Positions 1-6,204 of a DNA stretch of 7,874 nt are shown here, one piece after another. Source of the DNA: an uncultured Ruminococcus sp. (lineage in GTDB: Bacteria > Bacillota > Clostridia > Oscillospirales > Ruminococcaceae); NCBI GenBank assembly GCA_900553675.1, contig USEH01000098.1, forward strand, positions 1 to 7,874. The letters run 5' to 3'. The notes beneath the pieces are model-generated. The model saw only the letters and a program-made list of their open reading frames with translations, ran no database searches and was not told the origin of the DNA. A program made the position numbers and the translations under genes. The stretch's first letter is position 1. Each line of letters opens with the position of its first letter.

Positions 1-867
1 GGCACCATCCGTCAGCCGTTTAAGATGATGACCGTTGAGGAAAACGGCTCCACCAAGCTTGAAAAAATGGTTGATAACTATAAAAAATTCGGTTTCGACT
101 GCATTTTCACCCTTGGCGGCGCCGGAACACATAAAACAGCCGCTCTTCTTTCGTCTGAGGGCTGCAATATAATAGGTCTTCCCAAAACCATAGATAACGA
201 TATTTTCGGCACCGATGTAACCTTTGGCTATCATTCCGCTTTGGATATAGCCACCGAGTGCATAGACAGAGTTCACACCACCGCCGCAAGCCACGGCAGA
301 ACAATGTTTGTTGAGATAATGGGCAACAAGGTCGGCTGGCTCACTCTGGGTGCAGGCATCGCGGGCGGTGCTGATATGATTATCCTGCCTGAGATACCCT
401 TTACCCTCGAATCTGTTGCAAAGGGTCTTAAAAAGAGGCTTGACGCCGGAAAGTCCTTTAATATAGTAGCTATAGCCGAGGGCGCAGTCCTTAAGAGCGA
501 AGCCGATATGAAGCGCAAGGACAGAACCTTTGCAAGAAAAGAACGCGGCGAAGCCACAGTAACCAACCATCTTGCCCAGTGGGTAGGCGAAAACCTCGGA
601 GTTGAAACAAGGGTTATAGTTCCGGGACACATCCAGCGCGGAGGAAGCCCCTCGGCTTATGACAGATTGCTTTCAACAAGGCTCGGAAGCTATGCTGCCA
701 AGCTCTGCAAAGAAGGCAAATTCGGCGTGACAGCTGCAATAATCAACGACCGCATAACCTATAACGCCCTGCCGGATATCGCAGGCAAGGCAAAGTCGGT
801 CCCCAAAAATTCTCAGGTAATCGAAGCTGCAAGGGATATAGGCATATGCTTTGGCGATGAAGACTAA
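1..867 (+). CDS. pfkA: 6-phosphofructokinase, 5'-truncated by the window edge
   Basis: Phosphorylates fructose 6-phosphate to fructose 1,6-bisphosphate, the committed step of glycolysis, in the cytosol. The frame is open from base 1 to the TAA at 865-867, giving 288 visible residues. The opening GTIRQPFK resembles the phosphate-donor loop found near residue 70-80 of group III enzymes (about 360 residues), so roughly 70-80 residues are missing and the ATG at 25 is internal. Visible motifs, numbered from base 1: donor site GGAGT at 39-43; PKTIDND at 61-67, with D65 matching the catalytic Asp127 of E. coli; MGN at 107-109, where E. coli has MGR; and PGHIQRGGSP at 208-217, with the substrate-binding His and Arg. 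The G104-equivalent is Gly, as in ATP enzymes, but the 124-equivalent is Lys, as in pyrophosphate enzymes. The usual Asp or Asn at the 103-equivalent is Ala. The family is certain; the phosphoryl donor (ATP or PPi) cannot be settled by reading. Confidence 0.93.
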   Translation, partial: GTIRQPFKMMTVEENGSTKLEKMVDNYKKFGFDCIFTLGGAGTHKTAALLSSEGCNIIGLPKTIDNDIFGTDVTFGYHSALDIATECIDRVHTTAASHGRTMFVEIMGNKVGWLTLGAGIAGGADMIILPEIPFTLESVAKGLKKRLDAGKSFNIVAIAEGAVLKSEADMKRKDRTFARKERGEATVTNHLAQWVGENLGVETRVIVPGHIQRGGSPSAYDRLLSTRLGSYAAKLCKEGKFGVTAAIINDRITYNALPDIAGKAKSVPKNSQVIEAARDIGICFGDED

Positions 868-883
868 TTTTTTTACCCACACA

Positions 884-934
884 ATTTGAGATTCTGCCGC
901 GCGAAAGCCGTGCAAACCGTCTCAAATCGCAGAA
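884..934 (+). promoter_or_regulatory. Possible structured leader upstream of ppx
   Basis: In the pfk-ppx gap, 884-891 (ATTTGAGA) is a perfect 8-base complement of 920-927 (TCTCAAAT). Immediately after the first arm, 892-897 (TTCTGC) is a perfect complement of 929-934 (GCAGAA), which runs into the ribosome binding site. Both stems would enclose a small hairpin, 899-903 with 909-913, containing one G-U pair. The two outer stems interleave. With 0 and 1 linking bases they are unlikely to form together, so they look mutually exclusive. There is no T-run after the stem, so it is not an ordinary terminator. A regulatory role is inference only. Confidence 0.35.
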
Positions 935-946
935 AGGAATGGTGAT
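931..946 (+). promoter_or_regulatory. Ribosome binding site of ppx, split by two bases
   Basis: AGAAAGGA (931-938) and GGTGAT (941-946) together match the full complement of the 16S rRNA 3' end (AGAAAGGAGGTGAT), apart from an inserted AT at 939-940. The GGTGAT half sits 4 bases before the ATG at 951. This favours 951 as the start over the in-frame ATG at 939, which lies inside the ribosome binding site itself. Confidence 0.7.
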
Positions 947-950
947 TACT

Positions 951-1934
951 ATGAAATATTCAGTTATAGATATAAGCTCCAGTGGTATGTCGTTTATCGT
1001 TGCCGAAGAGGGCGAAAATGGTACGAATATCGTGTTCAGAGAAAGAGTGGGTATGAGCCTGCGGCACTATGTTGAAGGCTCCCGACTTTCGGCAAGAGGA
1101 ATCGAAAAGCTTGCCGAAACCGCAGCCACCGTAAAGGAAAAATGCGCAGCATTGGGCGTTAACAAGGGCTGGCTGATTTCGACCGCCGCACTGCGGTATA
1201 TCAAGAATTTTGATGACGTTCAGGCAGAAATCCTAAAGCGCACCGGCATGAGCATTAATCTCATAGACGGCAATACCGAAGCCTACTGCGATTATATCGC
1301 CAATAAGGAAGGCTTTGAGCATAAAAAAGCCGTCCTTATAGACATGGGCGGCGCAAGTATAGAGATTTGCGACCTTTCAAGCGACGATAAAAAGGGCATG
1401 AAGATACTGAATTTCGGTCTTGACGATCTCAACAAGCGCTTTGTAAAAAAGGTCTTTCCGACGGAATCCGAGGCAGACGATATAAAGTCTTACCTTAAAA
1501 AGAAGCTTAAAGACGCAGATATCCCCAAGGACGGCGTTTATAAAACCGCGATCCTTTCCGGCTCGGTTGCTCAGGCAGTATATGATTTGTACTGCGACTA
1601 TGCGGATATACCGGCTGTGGATAGGGAAAAATCTATCGAACCAAAAACCTTTAAAAAGCTCGCAAAGCATATGTTTGACGACTCTAAGCGTTCAATGCTG
1701 GTGCTGACCAACGCTCCCGATAAGCTTTATGTTATGGGAAGCGCGATGATAGCCATGCGGACGCTACTAAATCGCTTTGAGGTCGAGCGTGCCATAATCA
1801 GCGACTGCGGAGTTAAAGAGGGCTGCTTAAAGCTTGTCCTTGGTGGGGCAATCAAGGCAGAGCCGTTCGAGCTCAATGCGATAAATAACAACAGTGAGAA
1901 GGAAACAGAAAATGGAACAGAAAGCAAAGAGTAA
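951..1934 (+). CDS. ppx: Ppx/GppA-family phosphatase (probable exopolyphosphatase)
   Basis: Members of this ASKHA-fold family remove terminal phosphate from polyphosphate, or convert pppGpp to ppGpp, in the cytosol. The 327-residue product has the two ribonuclease H-like domains and lacks the C-terminal HD-type extension of E. coli Ppx. Visible family blocks: N-terminal phosphate loop DISSSGMSF (from D7), STAALRYIKN (77-86), IDGNTEA (105-111, E110 matching the catalytic Glu of ISGxEEA), LIDMGGASIEI (129-139, second phosphate loop), LSGS (202-205) and SDCGVKEGCL (284-293). The first loop departs strongly from the usual D-[IL]-G-S-N-S. The tail after about residue 305 is charged and Asn/Glu-rich. 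The start at 951 gives MKYSVIDI, as family members begin, and fits the ribosome binding site. The gene overlaps ppk by 23 bases, which implies co-transcription and probable translational coupling. The family is secure; the substrate is inferred from the ppk neighbour. Confidence 0.85.
   Translation: MKYSVIDISSSGMSFIVAEEGENGTNIVFRERVGMSLRHYVEGSRLSARGIEKLAETAATVKEKCAALGVNKGWLISTAALRYIKNFDDVQAEILKRTGMSINLIDGNTEAYCDYIANKEGFEHKKAVLIDMGGASIEICDLSSDDKKGMKILNFGLDDLNKRFVKKVFPTESEADDIKSYLKKKLKDADIPKDGVYKTAILSGSVAQAVYDLYCDYADIPAVDREKSIEPKTFKKLAKHMFDDSKRSMLVLTNAPDKLYVMGSAMIAMRTLLNRFEVERAIISDCGVKEGCLKLVLGGAIKAEPFELNAINNNSEKETENGTESKE
1896..1903 (+). promoter_or_regulatory. Ribosome binding site of ppk, inside ppx
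   Basis: GAGAAGGA lies 8 bases before the ATG at 1912 and is within the ppx coding region. It supports 1912 over the in-frame GTG at 1894, which has no such site. A second purine-rich site, AAAGGGTGA at 1971-1979, precedes another in-frame ATG at 1984, so two starts are possible. Confidence 0.55.
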
Positions 1935-4005
1935 AAAATCCAAAACACCCAAGGCGGTATCAAAATTCATAAAGGGTGAATACATGAACCGCGAGTATTC
2001 GTGGCTTCAGTTCAACAGAAGGGTTTTAAATCAGGCATGGGATATGTCAAATCCCTTGCTGGAACGCTGCAAGTTCCTTTCTATATTCCACTCCAATCTC
2101 GATGAATTTTTCATGGTAAGAGTCGGAAGCCTTTATAACGAAAACCTCCTTGATCCCAAGGAAAAGGAAAACAAGCCCGCCCTTACCGCCGCCGAGCAGC
2201 TGGACGGCATCCTCACCTGCGTAAAGGGCTTGTATGCCGAATCAAGCGAGGTTTATGAGGCGTTAAGAAAAGAGCTTTCCGAAGCCGGAATAAGGCTTTT
2301 AAAGGGTGATAAGCTTACGCCGAGACAGTCACAGGAGTGCTGCGAGTATTTTGTAAACCACATTCTGCCCCTTCTTTCTCCGATGGTGCTGGACGCCAAG
2401 CACCCCATGATCCGCTTTGAAAACAGATCAAGCTATATGATCTACGACCTTGAAAAGGGCGGCAGAAGGATGATAGGTGTTATGTCCTGCTCTTTAGCCG
2501 TAGACAGACTTCACCGCCTTGGCAGGGGAAAGAAGATTAATCTTATAACCACCGAAGAGCTTATAAGGCTGTTCGGACATCTTGCCTTCACCGGCTATAA
2601 CGTCAACGATAAGCTGATGATAAGGGTTACGAGAAATGCCGATTTCGACACTCAGGTTGACGATTCCGACGTTGAGCATGATTTCTCGGTAATCATGAAG
2701 GAAAAAATCGAGCTTCGCCAGAAGCTTGCAGTCGTGCGCGTCGAGGTGGACAAAAACAGCCCCAAGCTGCGCGATTATGTCCTGAAAATATTGCAGCTAA
2801 AAAGCAAATACTGCTTTAAGGTGGAACATTATTTCGATTATAAGTTTATGTTCTCGCTGGGCGCATATCTCCCGCCGGAGACTGCCGCTGCTATGAAATA
2901 CACCCCCTTAAAGCCCAGAACCAACAAAGCAATAACAGCAGCACCTTCGATGATAGATTTGGTGCGGAGCAAGGATGTCTACCTTTCATATCCATATGAC
3001 AGCATGAATCCTCTTTTGAGACTGCTAGACGAGTGCGCGGAGGATCCGAGGGTTGTATCCATAAAAATAACCATCTACCGCCTTGCAAACCAGTCGAGGA
3101 TAGTTGAGGCTTTGAAAAAGGCAAGTGAAAACGGCAAGTCGGTAACGGTTGTAATCGAGCTTTGCGCACGGTTCGACGAGGAAAACAACCTCAACGCCGC
3201 AAGCGTGCTTCAGGAAGCCGGCTGCACCATCATTTACGGTATGCATAACTTTAAGGTTCATTCTAAGATAATTGCTATAGTGCTTTCGGAGGGCGAAAAG
3301 CTCAGCTACATAACCCACTTGGGCACCGGCAATTACAACGAATCCACCAGCAAGCAGTATACCGACATGAATATCTTAACGGCGAACGAGGAAATAGGCG
3401 AGGATGCAGCGGCGTTCTTCAGAAATATCGCCATCTGCAACACCGATTTCCGCTATAATAAGCTGCTTGTCGCCCCCGAAACGCTTAAAAGCGGGATTAT
3501 CGCCTGCATGGATATGGAAATTGAGAAGGCAAAAAGCGGCGCGCCTGCCCGAATCCTTGCAAAGATGAACAGCCTTACCGACAAGACTATCATAGATAAA
3601 TTTATCGAGGCAAGCAAAGCGGGCGTTCAGATCGACCTTATAATAAGAGGAATTGCCTGCCTGGTTCCCGGCGTTCCCGGCGAAACCGAAAACATCCGCA
3701 TAAGAAGCATTGTCGGAAGATTTCTGGAGCATTCCCGAATCTACTGCTTCGGTGAAGGCGAGGATATGAAGATGTACATTTCCTCCGCCGACCTGATGAC
3801 AAGAAACACCGACAAGCGCGTTGAAATAGCTTCGCCGGTTTTAGACCCCGACATCAAGGCAAGAATCAGCGAGTATTTAAGGATAATGCTTGCAGATAAC
3901 GTCAAGGCGCAGGTTCTTAATTCCGACGGCACATACAGCCCCGCCACATCCGATGGTAAGCCCCTCGACGCGCAGAATTTCCTTATCGGATACAATAAAG
4001 CATAA
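1912..4005 (+). CDS. ppk: Polyphosphate kinase 1
   Basis: Reversibly transfers the gamma-phosphate of ATP to inorganic polyphosphate; in E. coli the enzyme is membrane-associated. The 697 residues from ATG 1912 are close to the 688 of E. coli Ppk, so the gene is complete. Domains in order: N-terminal helical domain opening with NREYSWLQFN (about 26-35); head domain (about 120-310); two phospholipase D-like catalytic domains (about 320-500 and 505-690). Catalytic residues are in place: KVHSKI with H450 (the autophosphorylated His, E. coli H435), THLGTGNYNE with H469, ARFDEE near 419-424, and GRFLEHSRIY with H607 (E. coli H592). SSADLMTRN follows at 624-632. The first 25 residues are lysine-rich, and the core could instead begin at ATG 1984, which has its own ribosome binding site. 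The gene overlaps the 3' end of ppx, the classic polyphosphate synthesis and degradation pair, and ends before a strong terminator. Confidence 0.97.
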   Translation: MEQKAKSKKSKTPKAVSKFIKGEYMNREYSWLQFNRRVLNQAWDMSNPLLERCKFLSIFHSNLDEFFMVRVGSLYNENLLDPKEKENKPALTAAEQLDGILTCVKGLYAESSEVYEALRKELSEAGIRLLKGDKLTPRQSQECCEYFVNHILPLLSPMVLDAKHPMIRFENRSSYMIYDLEKGGRRMIGVMSCSLAVDRLHRLGRGKKINLITTEELIRLFGHLAFTGYNVNDKLMIRVTRNADFDTQVDDSDVEHDFSVIMKEKIELRQKLAVVRVEVDKNSPKLRDYVLKILQLKSKYCFKVEHYFDYKFMFSLGAYLPPETAAAMKYTPLKPRTNKAITAAPSMIDLVRSKDVYLSYPYDSMNPLLRLLDECAEDPRVVSIKITIYRLANQSRIVEALKKASENGKSVTVVIELCARFDEENNLNAASVLQEAGCTIIYGMHNFKVHSKIIAIVLSEGEKLSYITHLGTGNYNESTSKQYTDMNILTANEEIGEDAAAFFRNIAICNTDFRYNKLLVAPETLKSGIIACMDMEIEKAKSGAPARILAKMNSLTDKTIIDKFIEASKAGVQIDLIIRGIACLVPGVPGETENIRIRSIVGRFLEHSRIYCFGEGEDMKMYISSADLMTRNTDKRVEIASPVLDPDIKARISEYLRIMLADNVKAQVLNSDGTYSPATSDGKPLDAQNFLIGYNKA

Positions 4006-4018
4006 AGTAAAAATCAAA

Positions 4019-4059
4019 AAGACGTTCCCGAAAGCGTACAATCGCCGCGGGAACGTCTT
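4019..4059. terminator. Bidirectional intrinsic terminator between convergent genes
   Basis: A perfect 12-base stem pairs 4019-4030 (AAGACGTTCCCG) with 4048-4059 (CGGGAACGTCTT). Inside the 17-base loop, GCG 4034-4036 can pair with CGC 4043-4045. Read on the minus strand, the stem runs into TTTTTGATTTTT, a good T-tract for the kinase gene. Read on the plus strand it is followed by a weaker T-rich stretch (TTATATTATTTATTT) that runs into the kinase 3' end. It lies 13 bases after the ppk stop and 3 bases beyond the minus-strand gene's stop, so it probably ends both transcripts. Confidence 0.9.
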
Positions 4060-4062
4060 ATA

Positions 4063-4641
4063 TTATTTATTTATGAAAACCTTATCGCACCTTTCCTCGA
4101 TATTATATTCCTTAAAATACCGTTCCTCCATCGGAATCCATCGGTCAATAAACGTCTTAACCATATCGCCGTTTCTTTTGCGGATGCGCGATATCTGATC
4201 TTCGGGCGACACCGTAAAGAAAATCCGCTTGTCATAGCAGTCCCACAGCACGGGATGACAGCAGTATGCGCCCTCGACTATAATTATCTTTTCGGGATGT
4301 ATAATCTGCGGTTCAAGGATTTTCATGGACTTGCAGTCGAACGGACGGTAATTGACAGTCTCGCCGCTTACTGCGGGCAGAAGAACTTCGTTCAAAAATC
4401 GCTCGCGGTCGAAATTACCGCCGGGGGCTGCATATCTTTCGGGAGTTCTCTGTTCAGGTCGCAAAAAGAAATCGTCCGCATGGAATACGGTGCAGGGGAG
4501 GGATTTTGATATTTCCTGCGCGGCAGTGGTCTTTCCCGAAGCGCACCTGCCGTCTATCGCAAAAACGGCTCTGCCTTTTTCGTCGATAACAGCCCTCGCC
4601 GCAGACGCTATGTATTCAATCAAATCTTCATATCCACGCAC
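4063..4641 (-). CDS. Uridine kinase-like P-loop kinase
   Basis: A 192-residue cytosolic P-loop kinase of the phosphoribulokinase/uridine kinase type. Visible features: Walker A GRCASGKTT at 31-39; HADDFF at 54-59, whose acidic pair occupies the place of the substrate-side Asp of uridine kinases; NFDRERF at 76-82, similar to the NFDHP block of Udk; NYRPFD at 97-102, resembling the Udk Y-x-x-P-x-Y-D segment; IVEG at 121-124 (Walker B region); and RIRKRNGD at 152-159, a likely arginine lid. It is somewhat shorter than typical Udk (about 210) and distant from it, so the phosphate acceptor (nucleoside or other small molecule) is unknown. The start is a GTG at 4641-4639, chosen for the ribosome binding site 7 bases upstream. 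It is a single-gene transcript with its own promoter and a shared terminator. No substrate can be read from its neighbours. Confidence 0.8.
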   Translation of the reverse strand: MRGYEDLIEYIASAARAVIDEKGRAVFAIDGRCASGKTTAAQEISKSLPCTVFHADDFFLRPEQRTPERYAAPGGNFDRERFLNEVLLPAVSGETVNYRPFDCKSMKILEPQIIHPEKIIIVEGAYCCHPVLWDCYDKRIFFTVSPEDQISRIRKRNGDMVKTFIDRWIPMEERYFKEYNIEERCDKVFINK

Positions 4642-4648
4642 GCAGACA

Positions 4649-4658
4649 CACCCTTTCC
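4649..4658 (-). promoter_or_regulatory. Ribosome binding site of the minus-strand kinase
   Basis: On the minus strand, GGAAAGGGTG ends 7 bases before the GTG start codon at 4641. It is the only good site in this leader and decides the non-ATG start. Confidence 0.6.
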
Positions 4659-4672
4659 GTAATGTTTATATA

Positions 4673-4701
4673 AGTATATTCTAATCGAGGGATTGTGTCA
4701 A
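4673..4701 (-). promoter_or_regulatory. Sigma-A promoter of the minus-strand kinase
   Basis: On the minus strand, a perfect -35 box TTGACA (4701-4696) and a -10 box TATACT (4678-4673, one mismatch to TATAAT) are separated by exactly 17 bases. Transcription should start near 4666, leaving a leader of about 25 bases. The -35 box lies 21 bases from the -35 box of the fumarase promoter, which points the other way. Confidence 0.85.
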
Positions 4702-4722
4702 GATGAAATTCTTATGAAAATA

Positions 4723-4751
4723 TTGAAACGTGGGCGCGGCTGTGGTATAAT
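4723..4751 (+). promoter_or_regulatory. Sigma-A promoter of the fumC operon
   Basis: The -35 box TTGAAA (4723-4728) and a perfect -10 box TATAAT (4746-4751) are 17 bases apart. A TG one base upstream of the -10 box (4743-4744) makes it an extended -10 promoter. The segment upstream of the -35 (4702-4722) is AT-rich and could act as an UP element. The expected start near 4758 gives a leader of about 42 bases. I see no clear operator. Confidence 0.88.
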
Positions 4752-4783
4752 ACTTTTTATTAAGAAGTGAACCAATCTTTTTT

Positions 4784-4790
4784 AAGGGGA
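4784..4790 (+). promoter_or_regulatory. Ribosome binding site of fumC
   Basis: AAGGGGA lies 9 bases before the ATG at 4800, a normal spacing, and supports that start. Confidence 0.7.
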
Positions 4791-4799
4791 TATTGACAT

Positions 4800-6170
4800 A
4801 TGGACTACCGCAAAGAACACGATTCCATGGGCGAGGTGCTTGTCCCAGCGGATAAGCTCTGGGGCGCGCAAACTCAGCGCAGCTATGAAAATTTCAAAAT
4901 CGGTATCGAAAAAATGCCGGCTGAAATAATCCGCGCGTTCGGGATATTAAAGCTTGCCGCCGCGCGCGTAAACAGAAAGCTTCAGCCACAAAGGATGACT
5001 CCTGAAAAGTTTACTGCAATCGAAAAAGCCGCACACGAGGTAATAGACGGCTCTCTTGCCGATAATTTCCCGCTTGTCGTCTGGCAGACCGGAAGCGGCA
5101 CGCAGAGCAATATGAACGTCAACGAGGTAATAGCTAACCGCGGCAACGAGCTGCTGGGCAAAAAGCTTTTGCACCCTAACGACGATGTGAATATGTCTCA
5201 GTCCTCAAACGACACCTTTCCGACGGCTATGCACATAGCGGCAGTCATGGAAACCGAAAACTCGCTTTTACCGGCTCTGAGCTGGCTCTCGCAGACTTTA
5301 AGCCGCCTCGAAAACGAAAACATGGACATAGTAAAAAGCGGAAGAACCCACCTTGAGGACGCCACCCCTATAACCTTCGGTCAGGAAATAAGCGGCTGGC
5401 GGGCTTCTATTGATAGGGATATCGAGATGATAAAGGCATCGCTGAATCCTTTGCGTCAGCTCGCGCTGGGAGCTACCGCCGTGGGAACGGGCTTGAACGC
5501 TCCAAAGGGCTTTGATACCGCTGTCGCGGAGGAGATATCTAAAATATCAGGCACAAGGTTTGAAACCGCACAGAACAAATTCCACGCTCTTACCTCAAAG
5601 GACGAGCTTGTCTTCGCCCACGGTGCGTTAAAGGCTCTTGCCTGCGACCTTATGAAGATAGCAAACGATATCCGCTGGCTTGCAAGCGGTCCAAGGTGCG
5701 GACTTGGAGAAATAACAATCCCCGAAAACGAACCCGGCTCTTCGATAATGCCCGGAAAGGTCAACCCGACCCAGTGCGAGGCTGTAACCATGGTTGCGGT
5801 TCAGGTAATAGGAAACGATACAGCGGTTGCGATGGCGGCTTCTCAGGGCAATTTCGAGCTGAACGTTTTTATGCCGGTATGCATTTATAACTATTTGCAG
5901 TCGGTAAGGCTTCTTGCGGATGTCTGCACGTCGTTTGAGAAAAACTGCGTTCGCGGAATCAAGCCCAATCGCGATAAGATGTCGGAGAATCTCAATCGCT
6001 CGCTGATGCTTGTAACCGCTTTAACTCCGTATATCGGCTATGAAAACGCCGCCAAGGTGGTTCATAAGGCACATCTTGAAGATATCACCCTTAAAGAAGC
6101 CTGCGTGGAATTGGGCTATCTCGACGCCGAAAAATTCGATGAGTATTTCCATCCTGAAAAAATGGTTTGA
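4800..6170 (+). CDS. fumC: Class II fumarate hydratase (fumarase C)
   Basis: Reversibly hydrates fumarate to L-malate; an iron-independent homotetramer in the cytosol. The 456 residues match the usual length (E. coli FumC 467). The three conserved regions of the fumarase/aspartase superfamily are present: GSGTQSNMN at 98-106; [10 protein letters not shown] at 181-190 with H184; and [13 protein letters not shown] at 313-325 with S314. With a constant offset of 4, H184, S314 and E327 match E. coli H188, S318 and E331, and HPNDD at 125-129 matches the second (B) site around H129. The specific pattern ([20 protein letters not shown]) favours fumarase over aspartase or argininosuccinate lyase. It is the first gene of an operon from its own strong promoter. 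The peptidase gene starts 34 bases after its stop and no terminator lies between. Confidence 0.97.
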   Translation: MDYRKEHDSMGEVLVPADKLWGAQTQRSYENFKIGIEKMPAEIIRAFGILKLAAARVNRKLQPQRMTPEKFTAIEKAAHEVIDGSLADNFPLVVWQTGSGTQSNMNVNEVIANRGNELLGKKLLHPNDDVNMSQSSNDTFPTAMHIAAVMETENSLLPALSWLSQTLSRLENENMDIVKSGRTHLEDATPITFGQEISGWRASIDRDIEMIKASLNPLRQLALGATAVGTGLNAPKGFDTAVAEEISKISGTRFETAQNKFHALTSKDELVFAHGALKALACDLMKIANDIRWLASGPRCGLGEITIPENEPGSSIMPGKVNPTQCEAVTMVAVQVIGNDTAVAMAASQGNFELNVFMPVCIYNYLQSVRLLADVCTSFEKNCVRGIKPNRDKMSENLNRSLMLVTALTPYIGYENAAKVVHKAHLEDITLKEACVELGYLDAEKFDEYFHPEKMV

Positions 6171-6195
6171 TATTTCATGAAAACAACTGATTTTT

Positions 6196-6200
6196 GGAGG
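6196..6200 (+). promoter_or_regulatory. Ribosome binding site of the metallopeptidase gene
   Basis: GGAGG lies 4 bases before the ATG at 6205. The spacing is short, but this is the only strong site in the 34-base gap. It fixes a start without a signal peptide. Confidence 0.65.
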
Positions 6201-6204
6201 ACAT

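Noticed and set aside
868..874. Run of seven T directly after the pfk stop codon, as in a terminator
   Set aside because: No convincing GC-rich stem precedes it; the only nearby palindrome (GCATATGC, 842-849) cannot form a hairpin with a loop.
3376..3732. Long minus-strand open frames opposite ppk, and similar ones opposite pfk and fumC
   Set aside because: They lie fully antisense to strongly conserved coding sequence and show no recognisable motif; they are by-products of codon bias.
3890..4198. Plus-strand open frame across the ppk end and the terminator
   Set aside because: It runs through a 12-base-pair terminator stem and overlaps two real genes out of frame.
4255..4684. Plus-strand open frames across the kinase gene
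   Set aside because: They are antisense to a P-loop kinase with clear motifs and have no domain signature of their own.
4752..4769. Imperfect inverted repeat in the fumC leader (ACTTTTT / AAGAAGT) as an operator
   Set aside because: It is short, AT-rich and has a mismatch; too weak to call.
4793..4798. TTGACA just before the fumC start codon, as a second -35 box
   Set aside because: There is no matching -10 box at 16-18 bases, and it lies between the ribosome binding site and the start codon.
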